Shown here: positions 1-10,553 of the stretch, one piece after another
How positions within the stretch are numbered: position 1 is the first letter of the stretch
How the letters are laid out: every line of letters starts with the position of its first letter
NCBI RefSeq assembly: GCF_947242115.1
Contig: NC_074712.1
Location: 43,839,838 to 43,903,837, forward strand
From: Biomphalaria glabrata
Taxonomy: Eukaryota > Mollusca > Gastropoda > Planorbidae
Reading direction: 5' to 3'
DNA length: 64,000 nucleotides
Notes under the pieces: model-generated
The model's input: only the letters and a program-made list of their open reading frames with translations
What the model was told of the DNA's origin: nothing
The model's database searches: none
Position numbers and translations under genes: made by a program

Positions 1-480
1 TGATGGTGATATTAAGTTCGATAACTCCACCATGGTTCACCGATAAACGAGGATACTGATACCATTCAATAAAATCGATTTCTCTCACTGGTATTAGATA
101 CAGCTCGGATACTTGTGGGCGAACCAACGTAGTGACCAAAAGAGAGCACAATTACAGACAGACGTTAGACTAATGTCATGACACCTGGCACGTCGCCTTC
201 AATATTTGAACCCCAGATCATTGAGGAGGTGCTGGTCCTTCTGCCCTCCCCACCTCCCAAAATGCCCATAACTTTCAAATAAGTGTGTTTGTAATATTTT
301 GTGTAAATGTGAGCTCTAGTTTGGAAGGTATAGTAGACCTACTCATTAATGTCATCAAGCCAGGAGACGTTGGGGGAGGGCGGGTTGAAGGGCAAGCATG
401 ATTTGAGTCTTGGGCCCCAACTAACGGGAGGCCCCTTCAAGCTTTTTAAAAAGTTTCTTATGGCTGCCTGGTCGTGAAGT
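1..480. other. No gene seen
   Basis: AT-rich sequence with GC-rich islands (for example the GGGCCCC-containing stretch near 412-435) like those at ends of local transposons. No inverted-repeat pair could be matched. Confidence 0.3.
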
Positions 481-483
481 AGA

Positions 484-880
484 TTATGTGTGTTTGTAAT
501 ATTTTTTATGTGTCGGATATTCCTTCAGAGTTGAATAAGGCTTATCTTCGAGTCTGAGGATTAGTGAGGAATGCAGTTTTTCCCGTGCATGCAACCAGGT
601 GCTCTCTTCTATGTCAGCCAAGGAAAGTAGGTCTTTGAAGCGTTTCCGTGGGGCGCCTCTGTTACGTCGACCACCTTTTAGCTCACCAAAAAAGACTGCC
701 TTTGGCATACGTTCGTCTCCTTTACGGGATACGTGCCCTACCCAGCGTAACTGTCGGACCAAAAGAAGTCCCTCTATACTGCCCATACCGGCGTTCGGGA
801 GGACATCGCTGTTTGTACTGCAGTCTTGCCACCGTATGTCCATGATGGAGCGCAAACATCTTTGGTGGCTTAGAAGTCTA
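484..880 (-). mobile_element. LINE 3' fragment (end of reverse-transcriptase ORF)
   Basis: The minus frame reads IRWQDCSTNSDVLPNAGM, QLRWVGHVSRKGDERMPKAV and GELKGGRRNRGAPRKRFKDL. This is the conserved tail after the RT domain in endonuclease-reverse transcriptase LINEs (LRWAGHV.RM.D.R.PK...GKR..G.PRKRFKD). The element is 5'-truncated. The same family recurs at 33960-34190. Confidence 0.8.
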
Positions 881-889
881 ATTTGTTTG

Positions 890-3547
890 TAACATTACTT
901 AAAAAAAAAAAAAATTTCATAATGTGTTTAACCTTAATATAGTGCCCCCCCCCCCAGTTTATTTTTTATTAATAGTAAATAGTTGTAAAACTGGTATATT
1001 TTTTATGAAAAAAAAACTGCTTGCATATTAAATTTTTAAAAAGTCGCTTTCAGAAAAGAAAAAAAGTAGAATCAGAACTTTGAGCTAAGCGTTGAGGAAG
1101 CTGTAAAACACGAATCAACATATCAACACACACATTTCATTACTGATGTATAGTGCAAGGGGGATTTATTTACTTTGATGAAAAAAATTAATACACTTTT
1201 TATTCTGATGAATGAAAGTATCAACGCAATTAAAAATGTGTACTTGATGGTAATATAAACACATTTTTTGTTTAAGTTACAAAAATATCAAAAAAATTTT
1301 TTTGTTTTAAACTGCTTTGTTTGTCCCTTTCATTGATGTTGATGACTCAGCAACTGACTTGCAGATAACATGAAACAATTTCATGTACATTCTGGGCTGT
1401 TTGAAACTTCGCAACAACTTCCCTAGTCTGGTGCGTTGACTTGATGGAAGCCTCAAAAACCAGATCACAGTCGTCTGTTCTCCCCATACAAATAGCGCGG
1501 CCCAAAGACGTTGTGCCACTCACCAAACGCCCTGTCGTGATAGATGCCTGCATTGGCCCAAACAGCTGTCAGGGAAGATGAAAAACAAATCTGTTGACTC
1601 AGTAAATTTATTCCACGATACGCGCAGACCTTCACTACATCGCTAAGCTCTTCCTTTATTAAGGCTGGCTCAGTCTGTCGTGCAATGTCTGGTACAGTGA
1701 AAGTAGAACTACCTAACGATAATAAAGATTGACCTTTTGAAACGATAGTCAGTTTAGTGAAATAATCTTAAAACTGCAACAGTCTTAACGTACGCTATGT
1801 GCGGGTCAGCTATTCAAGCAAAGATTGAACTTCATAGTGTTCTTCGAAGTCTTAGAAAATAAGATTGTGTGATCATCTTCTACCACAAAGACGAAGTTTC
1901 CTATAGAGTTTGTAAGACAAGTTTCGGATTAAAGGTTATTACACCTTCCTCATGACGGCGGGGGGTGAGGCAGGCACCCGGGACCAGAGAGACAGTCCAC
2001 AGCAGCAGCCATTTGAGTTCAATCAGTCTTGTAGACTTACTATACTTAAGTATGTTTCATTAAAAACTAAGACTTTTAAGTGTGCTATGCGCTACGGACT
2101 GTCATCCCCGTGATCCCAAGTTTGAATCCTGCATGCTGTCATTTCCAGTCGCCCTCTACATTTACAAGGGAATAGTTCCCAGACACTTTATTGGCTTGAA
2201 GACTTTAGTGCTAGGTCTCTTTAGAAAGTATATCAACGTTTCAGCCTTAGTGACCTTAGCACTTTTAAGGACATAGAGCAGCAAACAATAATTGGTTTAG
2301 TGCTTTAGAGACCCTCCTCCACACCACACACACACACACTACCGTCGAAAACAAAAAGAGCAGACAAAGAGATTAATATCAACTCAGTAGAGAAACGTTA
2401 AGTGTGGCAGGTCTATGGGTCACAACTTTGTCTCGGCTATGAGAATATATTTTTAAAAACGTATCTTTCAATACAAAATACACACTAAGATGACACAATG
2501 AAAGTAGACATTTTTAACATGTCCAATTGTGTTTGCCGTAGACTTGACTTAGTTAATGAGCGGGTGGCTGCTTACATAAGTTGTCTTTGGTAATCCGAGC
2601 ATTGACCCATCTTGGCAAGAAAGTGTTGTAGTTGGTAGGCATCTGGATATACCTGCTTGAGAAATAAGGCTGTTCAAACATGGAGCATTCCTCTAAAGGT
2701 GTCCTTGACCTGAGAAAGACCATTCAAAGTACACGGATTAAGAATGTCAAGATTTTCATTGTAGCCTAGAACTTTCTTAACTAGCACGAGTAATCTCTTG
2801 TATAGCATCTCCAATCCATGACTTTGGTCTTAATGTCTAGTTATGAAGTCCAAAATTCGCAAAGAATGTCGCCATGAACAAGGAGCGCTTCAGTCTGATT
2901 TTTTGTGTCGATGGCAATGGCTTTGCCACAATTGGAGTTTAGGTATCACCTACAAAGGTCGAACCACTCATAAGGAAATACGAAACATGATCACAATGAC
3001 GCCCCACAATGACGCCCCACAATGGCGCCCCACAATGACATTCTAAACCATTGTCAAAAAAAAAAAAAAAACGCAAGCTATGGCTGTAAGGCCATAAAAT
3101 CTCGAGGGCTCGCAAAGACTTTTCAGTACCAGGGAAAATAATGAGGCAGAAAAAAAAAAACGACGGAAAGCCATGTTAAAGCAAATTAAAAAGGAAGGGG
3201 CCTTTATCTTTCTTTTTGAGTATTTTATTAGGTTGCTTTTATTTTGATTTCAATTTTTGGAACATTGGAACATTTTACGCCATGTCGTCCCCTAAATGTT
3301 TCCGAGCGTTCTTTTCCTCTCCTCAGTAAATACAAGGGGAACTCTTTAATAGTTAAACAAGTTACAATGTGATTGTAATATATGGTTTAGTGTTATGTTT
3401 CACCTAAACATATAGATGAAACAAAACACATTTGATCAACACAAGGACCAGCTAAAATTGTTTTCTTCTTGCCTTTACACATTATTCAAAACGTTTCCTA
3501 TATGTCAATATGTAGCGAGCAATGAATTATTATATGATGTATTATAT
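890..3547. other. No host gene seen; dispersed repeat pieces
   Basis: It holds a dispersed repeat piece at 955-1085 (aactgcttgcat...cgctttcagaaaag, also at 16990 and 63930), a partial tRNA-like piece near 1950-2020 related to 18400-18500, and a 15 bp triplication (caatgacgcccca) at 2996-3040. The rest is AT-rich without clear coding. Confidence 0.35.
1307..1560 (-). other. Unassigned open stretch, minus strand
   Basis: Two overlapping minus frames are open here. One reads GRLVSGTTSLGRAICMGRTD and then DLVFEASIKSTHQTREVVAK. The phrase looks protein-like but I cannot assign a family, and flanking stops suggest a relic. It may be a transposon remnant. Confidence 0.25.
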
Positions 3548-3789
3548 TGTTATAACCCTGCCTTGCACATCGCCATTTAAGCTAGTGCTGTAGGTGTGCG
3601 CTCTCAACTCGGAATGAATGTTGTCACAAGGTAGAAACAACGAAGTTTGGCCCTAAGTCAAAGAAGAATCTGCGCTTAAGGTGGACTGTTATATTTGTAA
3701 TGTCCTGTAAAGAAACACCTTTCCTCGTTGAGTTGCCTTCCTTGAATTTATAGCAACAGGTGTCAGGATGGGATGGCAGGGTTATAACA
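3548..3789. mobile_element. Solo LTR (fossil), 242 bp
   Basis: It begins TGTTATAACCCTGCC and ends with the exact reverse, GGCAGGGTTATAACA, so it runs TG...CA. It is flanked on both sides by ATAT (3544-3547 and 3790-3793). No internal coding region is present, as expected when an LTR element is reduced to one LTR by recombination. Family not determined; the 4 bp duplication fits Ty3/gypsy-like integrases. Confidence 0.65.
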
Positions 3790-3793
3790 ATAT

Positions 3794-4630
3794 TAATGAC
3801 TTAGCTTGGAACTAATTTTGTTTGTTTTCATTTCTTTCTAGAATAGTACCCGAAATGTTGAGAAAATTCTGGAAAAGGCTTCATCGGTTCAGGTTGGTAG
3901 GTGTAGATAATCTGACCCTTCTGGAAATGCTGTATGGGGTCAAACTTGAACAATTCATACTCACGACGGTATGGAATATAGTAGGCCATGTCTTAAGACC
4001 TTAGCTTACGCACGTAGAGAAGAATTCTCAACTGGATCCCCTTTCGGTTGCAGTGTTTTTAGAGTGGATTCGTCTTGTCAGTTCTGGTCTGGAGCAAGTA
4101 ATGATTTAACTAAAAAGTTACTTAACAGACAGAGACCCTGAAATGACCCAAGGCTGTTCATTACTGGACGACACGGTGAAAGCGCTGTATCTAGGGCGAC
4201 ATGTGATCAAGGCCAATCGGATGTTATCTTGCGGGGAGTCCTCCCTGAAAAAAAACGTTGTGTCGATAATTTGTTGATAAATACATAGAGAGAATTAATG
4301 ATTAGGACTAAGACAACTTCATTGATCCTAATTGAAAATATGTTATAATCACATAAGCGTTTTCAATTTAAAACATACTAAAAAAAAAAAGAACAGACAA
4401 AAATCCAATGAGATTCATTGACCTCTTGACCTTTTTCCAGCAACGAGTAGAGTAGGGGACAAATGAGTTTTTGTAGCACTCATTTCATGCCTTTTCTGGA
4501 CATAATTCGCACACTTCGAGACGATTTCACGTACCGGTATTTTAGGTGAACCATAAAAGTCATCCCAAATAACGTTTGGTCAAAACCATGGGGGGTATGT
4601 AAATAATAACAATAAACACCTGTGTGCTTT
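3794..4630. other. No gene seen
   Basis: AT-rich sequence. A 60-codon open frame at 3822-4004 shows no domain. Nothing else is recognised. Confidence 0.3.
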
Positions 4631-4850
4631 CTCTTGACAAATAGTAGTGCCTCTCTTGACAAATAGTAGTGCCTTTCTTGACAAATAGTAGTGCCTCTCT
4701 TGACAAATAGTAGTGCCTCTCTTGACAAATAGTAGTGCCTCTCTTGACAAATAGTAGTGCCTCTCTTGACAAATAGTAGTGCCTCTCTTGACAAATAGTA
4801 GTGCCTCTCTTGACAAATAGTAGTGCCTCTCTTGACAAATAGTAGTGCCT
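4631..4850. repeat. 22 bp minisatellite, ten copies
   Basis: The unit is ctcttgacaaatagtagtgc plus ct, repeated exactly ten times with at most single-base changes. Because three units make 22 codons, all three minus frames stay open and give ORFs of about 100 codons that are not genes. Confidence 0.95.
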
Positions 4851-5875
4851 CGGTGTGTAACGCTGAAGTCCATTCAATAGCTGGTTCTCAGGTTCTCAAA
4901 CCTTAAACTTCTGATCATTATATTGCTTGTGTCGATATTCTTTGTGTTTTACTGTCGGTCATTTCTGCCGGACCAAGTATCTGACCCACACGTGAAGTTC
5001 AGGGGCTCAACTGGTTGTGCTTGGAAGCATGTAGGTTGTGGAGTTCTTATTTACATGACCACTTCCGGCAATAACAACTTTACTAACTAGGCTAGAAAGA
5101 TCTAGATCTAGCTTAATCTAAAATTGAATAGAAATCTAGATCTAAAAGAAAACTAAAGAGCAAGAGATCAGTCTTATCTAGCATGAAATGTATACTCTTC
5201 ATCATTCTAGCAAGAATTATTAGAATAATAGCATAGAAAAGGTCTTTAACTTTAATAAAACTACGAACTCACTGTAGGTTATTGATGAGAATATTCTGGG
5301 ATCCACTGAACAAAGACATGGCCAGGTAGAGGTCCCGTTGTCTTCTTTAGTTTCAATTGTATTTATTATGTTTTAATTTACATGATAGTCAAAACATTGT
5401 TGAAACAATAGTAGACTACGGTAGACTCATGTCTTCTATTAGTTGTCGTGTTGTTGCTGTTATTTGTAGGTAACTAAAATAATGACGTCATTTCCCCCTT
5501 TTGTTTTATTGTTAGCGTCATTTCTTATTGAGAAATTTATTGACATCTTTTATTTTCTTATCAGCTTAAAGTTAAAAAAAAAAAAAAGAATATAAAAAAG
5601 ATTTTAAAAAATCAACAAAAATCAACAAGTCCGGAATAGCATTGCACACAAAATCGGGAAACTCCTCTTGGTGTATTAAAAACACCTTGTCTAGATCCGA
5701 GTAATTTCATGAAAACAAATGTTCACTCTTGCCGGTCTTGGTAGCAGTACTGACTAGTCTATTTCATGGTAATAAAAATATTATATCTGCTGTTTATCGC
5801 TCATTTTTAGCTTTACCACCATTATGTTAATTGCTAATTTTTTTTTAAACTTATATTTTAACTTATATTTATAAC
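4851..5875. other. No gene seen
   Basis: AT-rich sequence with several gatctagatct-like words (5098-5150). No coding, RNA or repeat boundary recognised. Confidence 0.3.
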
Positions 5876-6102
5876 CAGGGGCGTAACTAGGGATTTGGGG
5901 GCCCGGGGGGATTGACCTCTTTGGGGGCCCCTTGCATTTTGACATTCGACATATATCATGAGATAATGTACGCAAAAATATATAAGCCCCAAATCAAATT
6001 GGTTCAGTATATCAGTAAACTTAACAAAAAGTAATCATCAAGACTCTTTTAATGAATAATACCGTTGTTTATTAGTTAAATAATGCACAAGTGACAAATC
6101 TA

Positions 6103-6898
6103 AATTGATATCGCTTCACGTCGTGCATTCTGTGCAGCAAAGACATCTATAACATCAACTACATCGATACTTTCTAGTATTTGTGACTTCACTGACATTA
6201 AAATCATGATAAGCTTTTCTTGCGTCATTGTGCTCCTGAGATAGTTTTTGATGAACTTGAGCTTTGAGAATGATCTCTCACATGACGTAATGGAAGTGGC
6301 CTGAGTTAGCGGTAATCGGAGGAGGTTGCAAAGTCTGAGCACACGTAATTCCCATATGAAGCCTGTTTCCTCAATATGTCTATTGGTGATTGTATTACTG
6401 TTTGTTGATGAAAAGTGCTCGTGCATCAATGACATCATTGAAAAAGCTATTTTCCATTTATTTCATCATACAAACAGGAATAGTAGCACAGTTTGTCACA
6501 AGCATGTTTTCTAACAGGTGTCTTGGTTCAAGAAGAAACCCAAAGGTATCCACTTTCTTTCCAGCCTTTGGAATCTGCCCTTCATCTCCATATGAAATCT
6601 GTCCAGCACTTCTGTCACAACACGTTTGAATTGCAGTTGTGTTGACAGTCCTACATTAGAACTCAACTTCCCATCAAGTCTTTTCTTTCATATGGTTGTT
6701 TTGATTACAGGGAATCCATAGTATTCACTACCTTCTTTTGCTTTTTCGATGGATTGGGTTTTTGTCAGTTTCTCATCATTTTGCAGAAAGCATGAAAGGG
6801 TACTAATTTCTTTAGCAGATTCCCGTATATGCAGTCCAGACTTTTGTAGTTTCTTCCGAACTATATTAATTGGGCACAGGAGCTTTGACCAGAATTCC
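6103..6898 (-). pseudogene. hAT transposase C-terminal remnant (ZMYM1-like)
   Basis: The longest intact piece is 6100-6438, with CNLLRLPLTQATSITSCERS then FSKLKFIKNYLRSTM, the conserved hAT C-terminal dimerisation region. Upstream (6440-6898) the same protein continues with at least one stop and a frame change. The N-terminal finger and first catalytic region are missing. Confidence 0.85.
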
Positions 6899-6939
6899 AG
6901 ATAGGCAAAAAATTCTTAATTTTCCACTGCATGAAGAAG

Positions 6940-8170
6940 ATTCTGTGCTAATATTATATGGCATTACGTCATTGTTGATTGTTTATGTTTTGTGCGAAAG
7001 CAAAAGGATTCAGGGTATACAAAAGTGGGAAAGATCCATATCTCGTTATGCTCGAGTATAGAAATACTCCGTTAAGTGGACTGCCGTATTCACCATCACA
7101 ACTGCTGACGAGTAGAAGACTCAGGGAATCATTCCAACTGATCACAAACTATTGAAACCATTGGTAGCTGAAAATGCAGAGACATTACTCAACGAACGAC
7201 AGATGAAAAGCTAAGTGAAATACGATGCAAAAGCAAGACTACCTAAAGATTATTCTGTCGGAGAGTTCGTCTAGATCAAACATGGCAGAAAGCAGTTGTC
7301 ATAAAAAACATTCAGCACCCAGATCTTACATCATAAAGACAAACAATGGGAAAACATACAGAAGAAATCAACGCTTTTTAAATAAGAGTTTCGATGAAGA
7401 CATCTCTGGGTACTATGATACCGATGAAGACAATGAACTGCAAACTGTTGCAACAAACGAAACAGACAGTTATAGACCAACGTCTAGAGAACTTGTTCGG
7501 TCAAGACAACCAGAAGTGGACGAATTGTTAAAGTTCCTAGTAGACAGTGCCGGTCGCAGTGGGCGCCGCGCTTTCATAGGACCCGCGCTAATTCCAAGTG
7601 TACATTATTAAATTAAACAATTATAACGTATATAAAATAACAGGGTTTTCGCGACCTCCTGATTTTTCAGGCCTCCAGGAAATCTCATAAAAAGGCAAAA
7701 TATACGATAAAGTCCTGAACTTTTTTTGAATTTATTCAAATCTCATAAAGAAAAGACGAAATTGACGTTTTGGGGTGCCAATAAATAAAAAGTGGCATTG
7801 CGAGCTTTCATTTGATAAAAATTTATTGCAAAGACGAAAGTAGGCCTATTTTCTAATTAAAAAAATAATTTTGACATTATGCTTATCCCTACCCAGACTA
7901 GGCCCCGGGCGATCCGTTTCGCATAGGGCCCCGCAAATGCTAGGGCCGGCCCTGCTAGTAGATATCACTATTAAGAACTTTAAAAGGAAGGGTGTGATAA
8001 TAACTTCAATAGGAAGGATGTATTAATATTATATGATATTACGTCATTATTTTTTGTTTATGTTTTGTGCGAAAGCAAAAGGACTAGATCATAAGATGTA
8101 AATAAAAAGAGAGAGTTTCCATTGGATTGAGGAAAGATGAATAAAGGGGTAATAACTCGAGTGTGAAGTT
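6940..8170 (+). mobile_element. Fossil LTR retroelement fragment (Ty3/gypsy-like)
   Basis: The plus strand holds a remnant of the integrase and post-integrase end of pol (about 7015-7544). It is followed after the MITE by LTR-like sequence. A 60 bp stretch at 6948-7010 recurs at 8026-8088, which I read as LTR-derived. It is clearly broken, with several breaks, and lacks gag, protease and reverse transcriptase. It inserted into the hAT and was later hit by the 7545 MITE. Confidence 0.65.
7545..7954. mobile_element. hAT MITE, 410 bp, perfect TSD CTAGTAGA
   Basis: It starts CAGTGCCGGTCGCAG and ends ...CTAGGGCCGGCCCTG; the ends are imperfect inverses (CAGKGCCGGYC). CTAGTAGA flanks both sides (7537-7544 and 7955-7962). 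There is no coding capacity. It interrupts the fossil LTR-element fragment, so it is the youngest layer of this nest. Confidence 0.9.
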
Positions 8171-8699
8171 TAATTCTGAAATTATAGACGCCAAACCCGA
8201 AAAATGGACAATTTTAGCATTGTTAAGAAAAACTTTTAGTTATACTCGATTCTGTAAATTTTGCTTCAAGGTTAATTAGTGTAGCCATATAATACTCGCC
8301 ATTTAGATCTATTATTAGTAAAGGTAACAAGATACCTGGAATTCGCTGTATATCATGCAGTTTTATTCGTGGCAACAAATTGTAAAACGGAAGATGCATT
8401 ACATTCGTAAAAACTGATCTCTGCGGCAAAAATATTTTTAAAATATCTAGGTTTAGTCTTTGTGATAAATTTAATCCATAAATGTTGATTAAAAAAAGAC
8501 ACCCGTTGACACTATTTGTCAATCAAATATATTAATTTATGTATTTACAAATAAATTTCGGACACCCATTTGGGGGCCCCCCCTAGGTGGGGGCCCGGGG
8601 GGATTTTAAAATTCTCCTTCCCCCCATCCCCCCCCCTTAGTTACGCCACTGTTTATAACAGACACAAAATAGAGCAGTGAGATTTATAACAAACAACTA

Positions 8700-9110
8700 A
8701 TTATTCACATTTGACTAGACTAGAAGACGAGTAACACTTTGAGTTTAGCCTTAGCCTTTGAGCCTTTAATACAATCACCACAGGATGCAAATTCTTCAGG
8801 ATAGAAGACTTTATAGTAAAGTAGCTATTATACATAAAACACTGAACCATAATCTTCAAATACAAAAACAAAACCTGATTAAAGACACAAAGATAAAAGC
8901 ACATTCCTCGTTCCATATACTTGGACAAATTTGTACAAATGCTCCTTCTTCCCTAGTGCTATTAGAGCATGGAATGGGTTGCCTAAGCTAGCCAGGAAAA
9001 CCAGTGACTTGGCAGAATTAACTCATTGGTTAACATGCATGACTAGATGCATGACGTGTAGGACGTAATCATCTTCTTTTTTGAAGTAACGTCTGTATTA
9101 TATAAGATAC
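8700..9110 (+). mobile_element. LINE reverse-transcriptase tail fragment
   Basis: At 8900-9060 the frame reads SAIRAWNGLPKLA then SDLAELTHWL, the conserved ending of CR1/Jockey-like RT proteins (SFFP..IR.WN.LP). The trailing gtaatcatctt...gaagtaacgtctgtat piece recurs inverted at 33010-33060. It is truncated at both ends. Confidence 0.7.
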
Positions 9111-9218
9111 GTAGAACTAGATCTTGCATCTATATTTTTTAAAGTCATTTATTTAGTACTAAATAAGTCAACGAGTAATGTTATCTAAAGTACTACTAGA
9201 CTAGTAATCTAAATCTAA

Positions 9219-9437
9219 GATCTATATTTGATGTCAACTTATGACTTATACCCTAATACAGCGAGATCTAGATTTGATGTCGACTTATAGCCTAATACAC
9301 CTTGATCTAGATTTGATGTCAACTTATGACTTATACCCTAATACAGCTAGATCTAGATTTGATGTCAACTTATAGCCTAATACACCTTGATCTAGATTTG
9401 ATATCGACTTAAATCCTAAGACACCTTGATCTAGATT
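9219..9437. repeat. Tandem repeat with alternating 46/39 bp units
   Basis: Copies of gatctagatttgatgtcaac start at 9219, 9265, 9304, 9350, 9389 and 9429. The spacings are 46, 39, 46, 39 and 40 because a gacttatac segment is present or absent. It is a two-unit higher-order repeat. Confidence 0.85.
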
Positions 9438-9439
9438 TA

Positions 9440-10286
9440 GAACATAAGCTCAATGTAATTGCTGTGTTACGGACTGTGTATCAAGCGCAGTATGTAATCT
9501 ACGTTCTATCAAGTGAAGCTCTAGTCGCTCTACTTCATGTTTAGCACTATGATACAGCAAATTAAATCCAGACTCAAATGTTGATCATAGAATTTATTTA
9601 TCCGATGTAACCAACAGGAAAACATTAAAATCAGCACAAGTATTACATTAAAGTTCCACTCAGTCAAAGAACAGTAATTTTAGACTAGATCTCACACACT
9701 TTCAGTGAACATTATAAATAACAACAGACCTCATGGGACATTCAATTGAAAGTCTAATCAGATCACCCGCCGTGCAACTTGGCGCTGCACTTAGAGAGAA
9801 ACATAAGTGGAAAGTTTACTGGATTAAATCAATAGGTCAACTCATTCCCTCTTCCTATTATTATCATTTTAAGTTATGGCAAATTCCTTCTGAGGATAAT
9901 TTCAGTATGTACAGAGTTTAAATGGACAAAAAATACAATTAAAAACATTTTTAAAAAATAATTTAAAAAAAAACGAAGCTTATATTCAATTTATACCACC
10001 CTATTAGTTAAGTACAATTTCTTTACCTTGTTCGAAATATCAAACAAAATAATTCATGACCAATAGTTGTCTATTGCCAGGTAAAAGAAATAATTGTGCA
10101 AAATTTCAGTTTGACCCTAGATAGAGTATGGGAGAAATAACGTGTACAAACGTTTTACCAGACAGACAGGCAGACAGACAGACAGACTTGATATAAGCTT
10201 TATAAAAAAAAGGGAGGTTCATTTTTCAAAGTAAGACTTTTACCTCTAAATAATTGAACCTTTGTGCTTTTTTTTTTAACTTCTAG
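9440..10286. other. No gene seen; dispersed repeat
   Basis: At 10060-10205 lies a dispersed repeat ending in a (cagacaga)n tract and ttgatataagctttataaaa. Relatives are at 29945-30090 and 38965-39090. The 62-codon open frame at 9733 has no recognisable domain. Confidence 0.4.
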
Positions 10287-10553
10287 ACCAGTCAGCAGGC
10301 TACAACAGACTCAGACTTAGAAGAAGCGAGGTAGAAAGTCAGTCAGTAAGAGCGTCTAAGTTTTCTCCCTTGTTACAATGGCTTACAGGATGCCCACAGC
10401 AGGCGTCAAGACTCAAGAATCCGACATGTTCAGGTTTAACATGGTGTATCCTCCACTTCCACGACCGCAGTCCCGACAGGAATGGGTGGACCCTGGCTGC
10501 AGCCTCAGGCCGAAGTTTGTTTGCAAGGCTCATGCCGGCAGTAGCGACACTGC
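10287..10553 (+). CDS. First coding exon, GVKTQESDMFR (unrecognised gene)
   Basis: An acceptor (AACTTCTAG) at 10286 opens a leader; the ATG is at 10378 in context tacaATGG, with an in-frame TAA 24 bases upstream, so this start is favoured. It encodes 58 residues, MAYRMPTAGVKTQESDMFRF onward, then VYPPLPRPQ and EWVDPGC, and leaves GC at a strong donor GC|gtgagt. The T opening the next exon completes an alanine codon. Confidence 0.72.

Larger units (their letters stand above)
5876..8651 (-). mobile_element. hAT transposon, ZMYM1-like transposase relic, with nested insertions
   Basis: The ends are CAGGGGCGTAACTAGG and its near-inverse ...TTAGTTACGCCACTG. Both sides carry the 8 bp duplication TTTATAAC (5868-5875 and 8652-8659), the hAT signature. 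The minus strand from about 6898 to 6103 encodes the C-terminal half of a zinc-finger-MYM-type (DUF4371) hAT transposase: LEFWSKLLCPINIVRKKLQK, RFHMEMKGRF, and the dimerisation segment LTQATSITSCERSFSKLK. The N-terminal half is absent; an LTR-element fossil and a MITE occupy the right half. The frame is interrupted, for example near 6690. Inactive. Confidence 0.93.

Noticed and set aside
4631-4850. CRISPR-like array
   Set aside because: The repeats are contiguous without unique spacers; it is a minisatellite in a eukaryotic genome.
8223-8522. 99-codon minus ORF near the right end of the first hAT
   Set aside because: AT-rich, hydrophobic by composition, no resemblance to the transposase N-terminus.
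9733-9921. 62-codon ORF beginning MGHSIESLIRS
   Set aside because: No splice partner, no family resemblance and no repeat copy; chance length is plausible.
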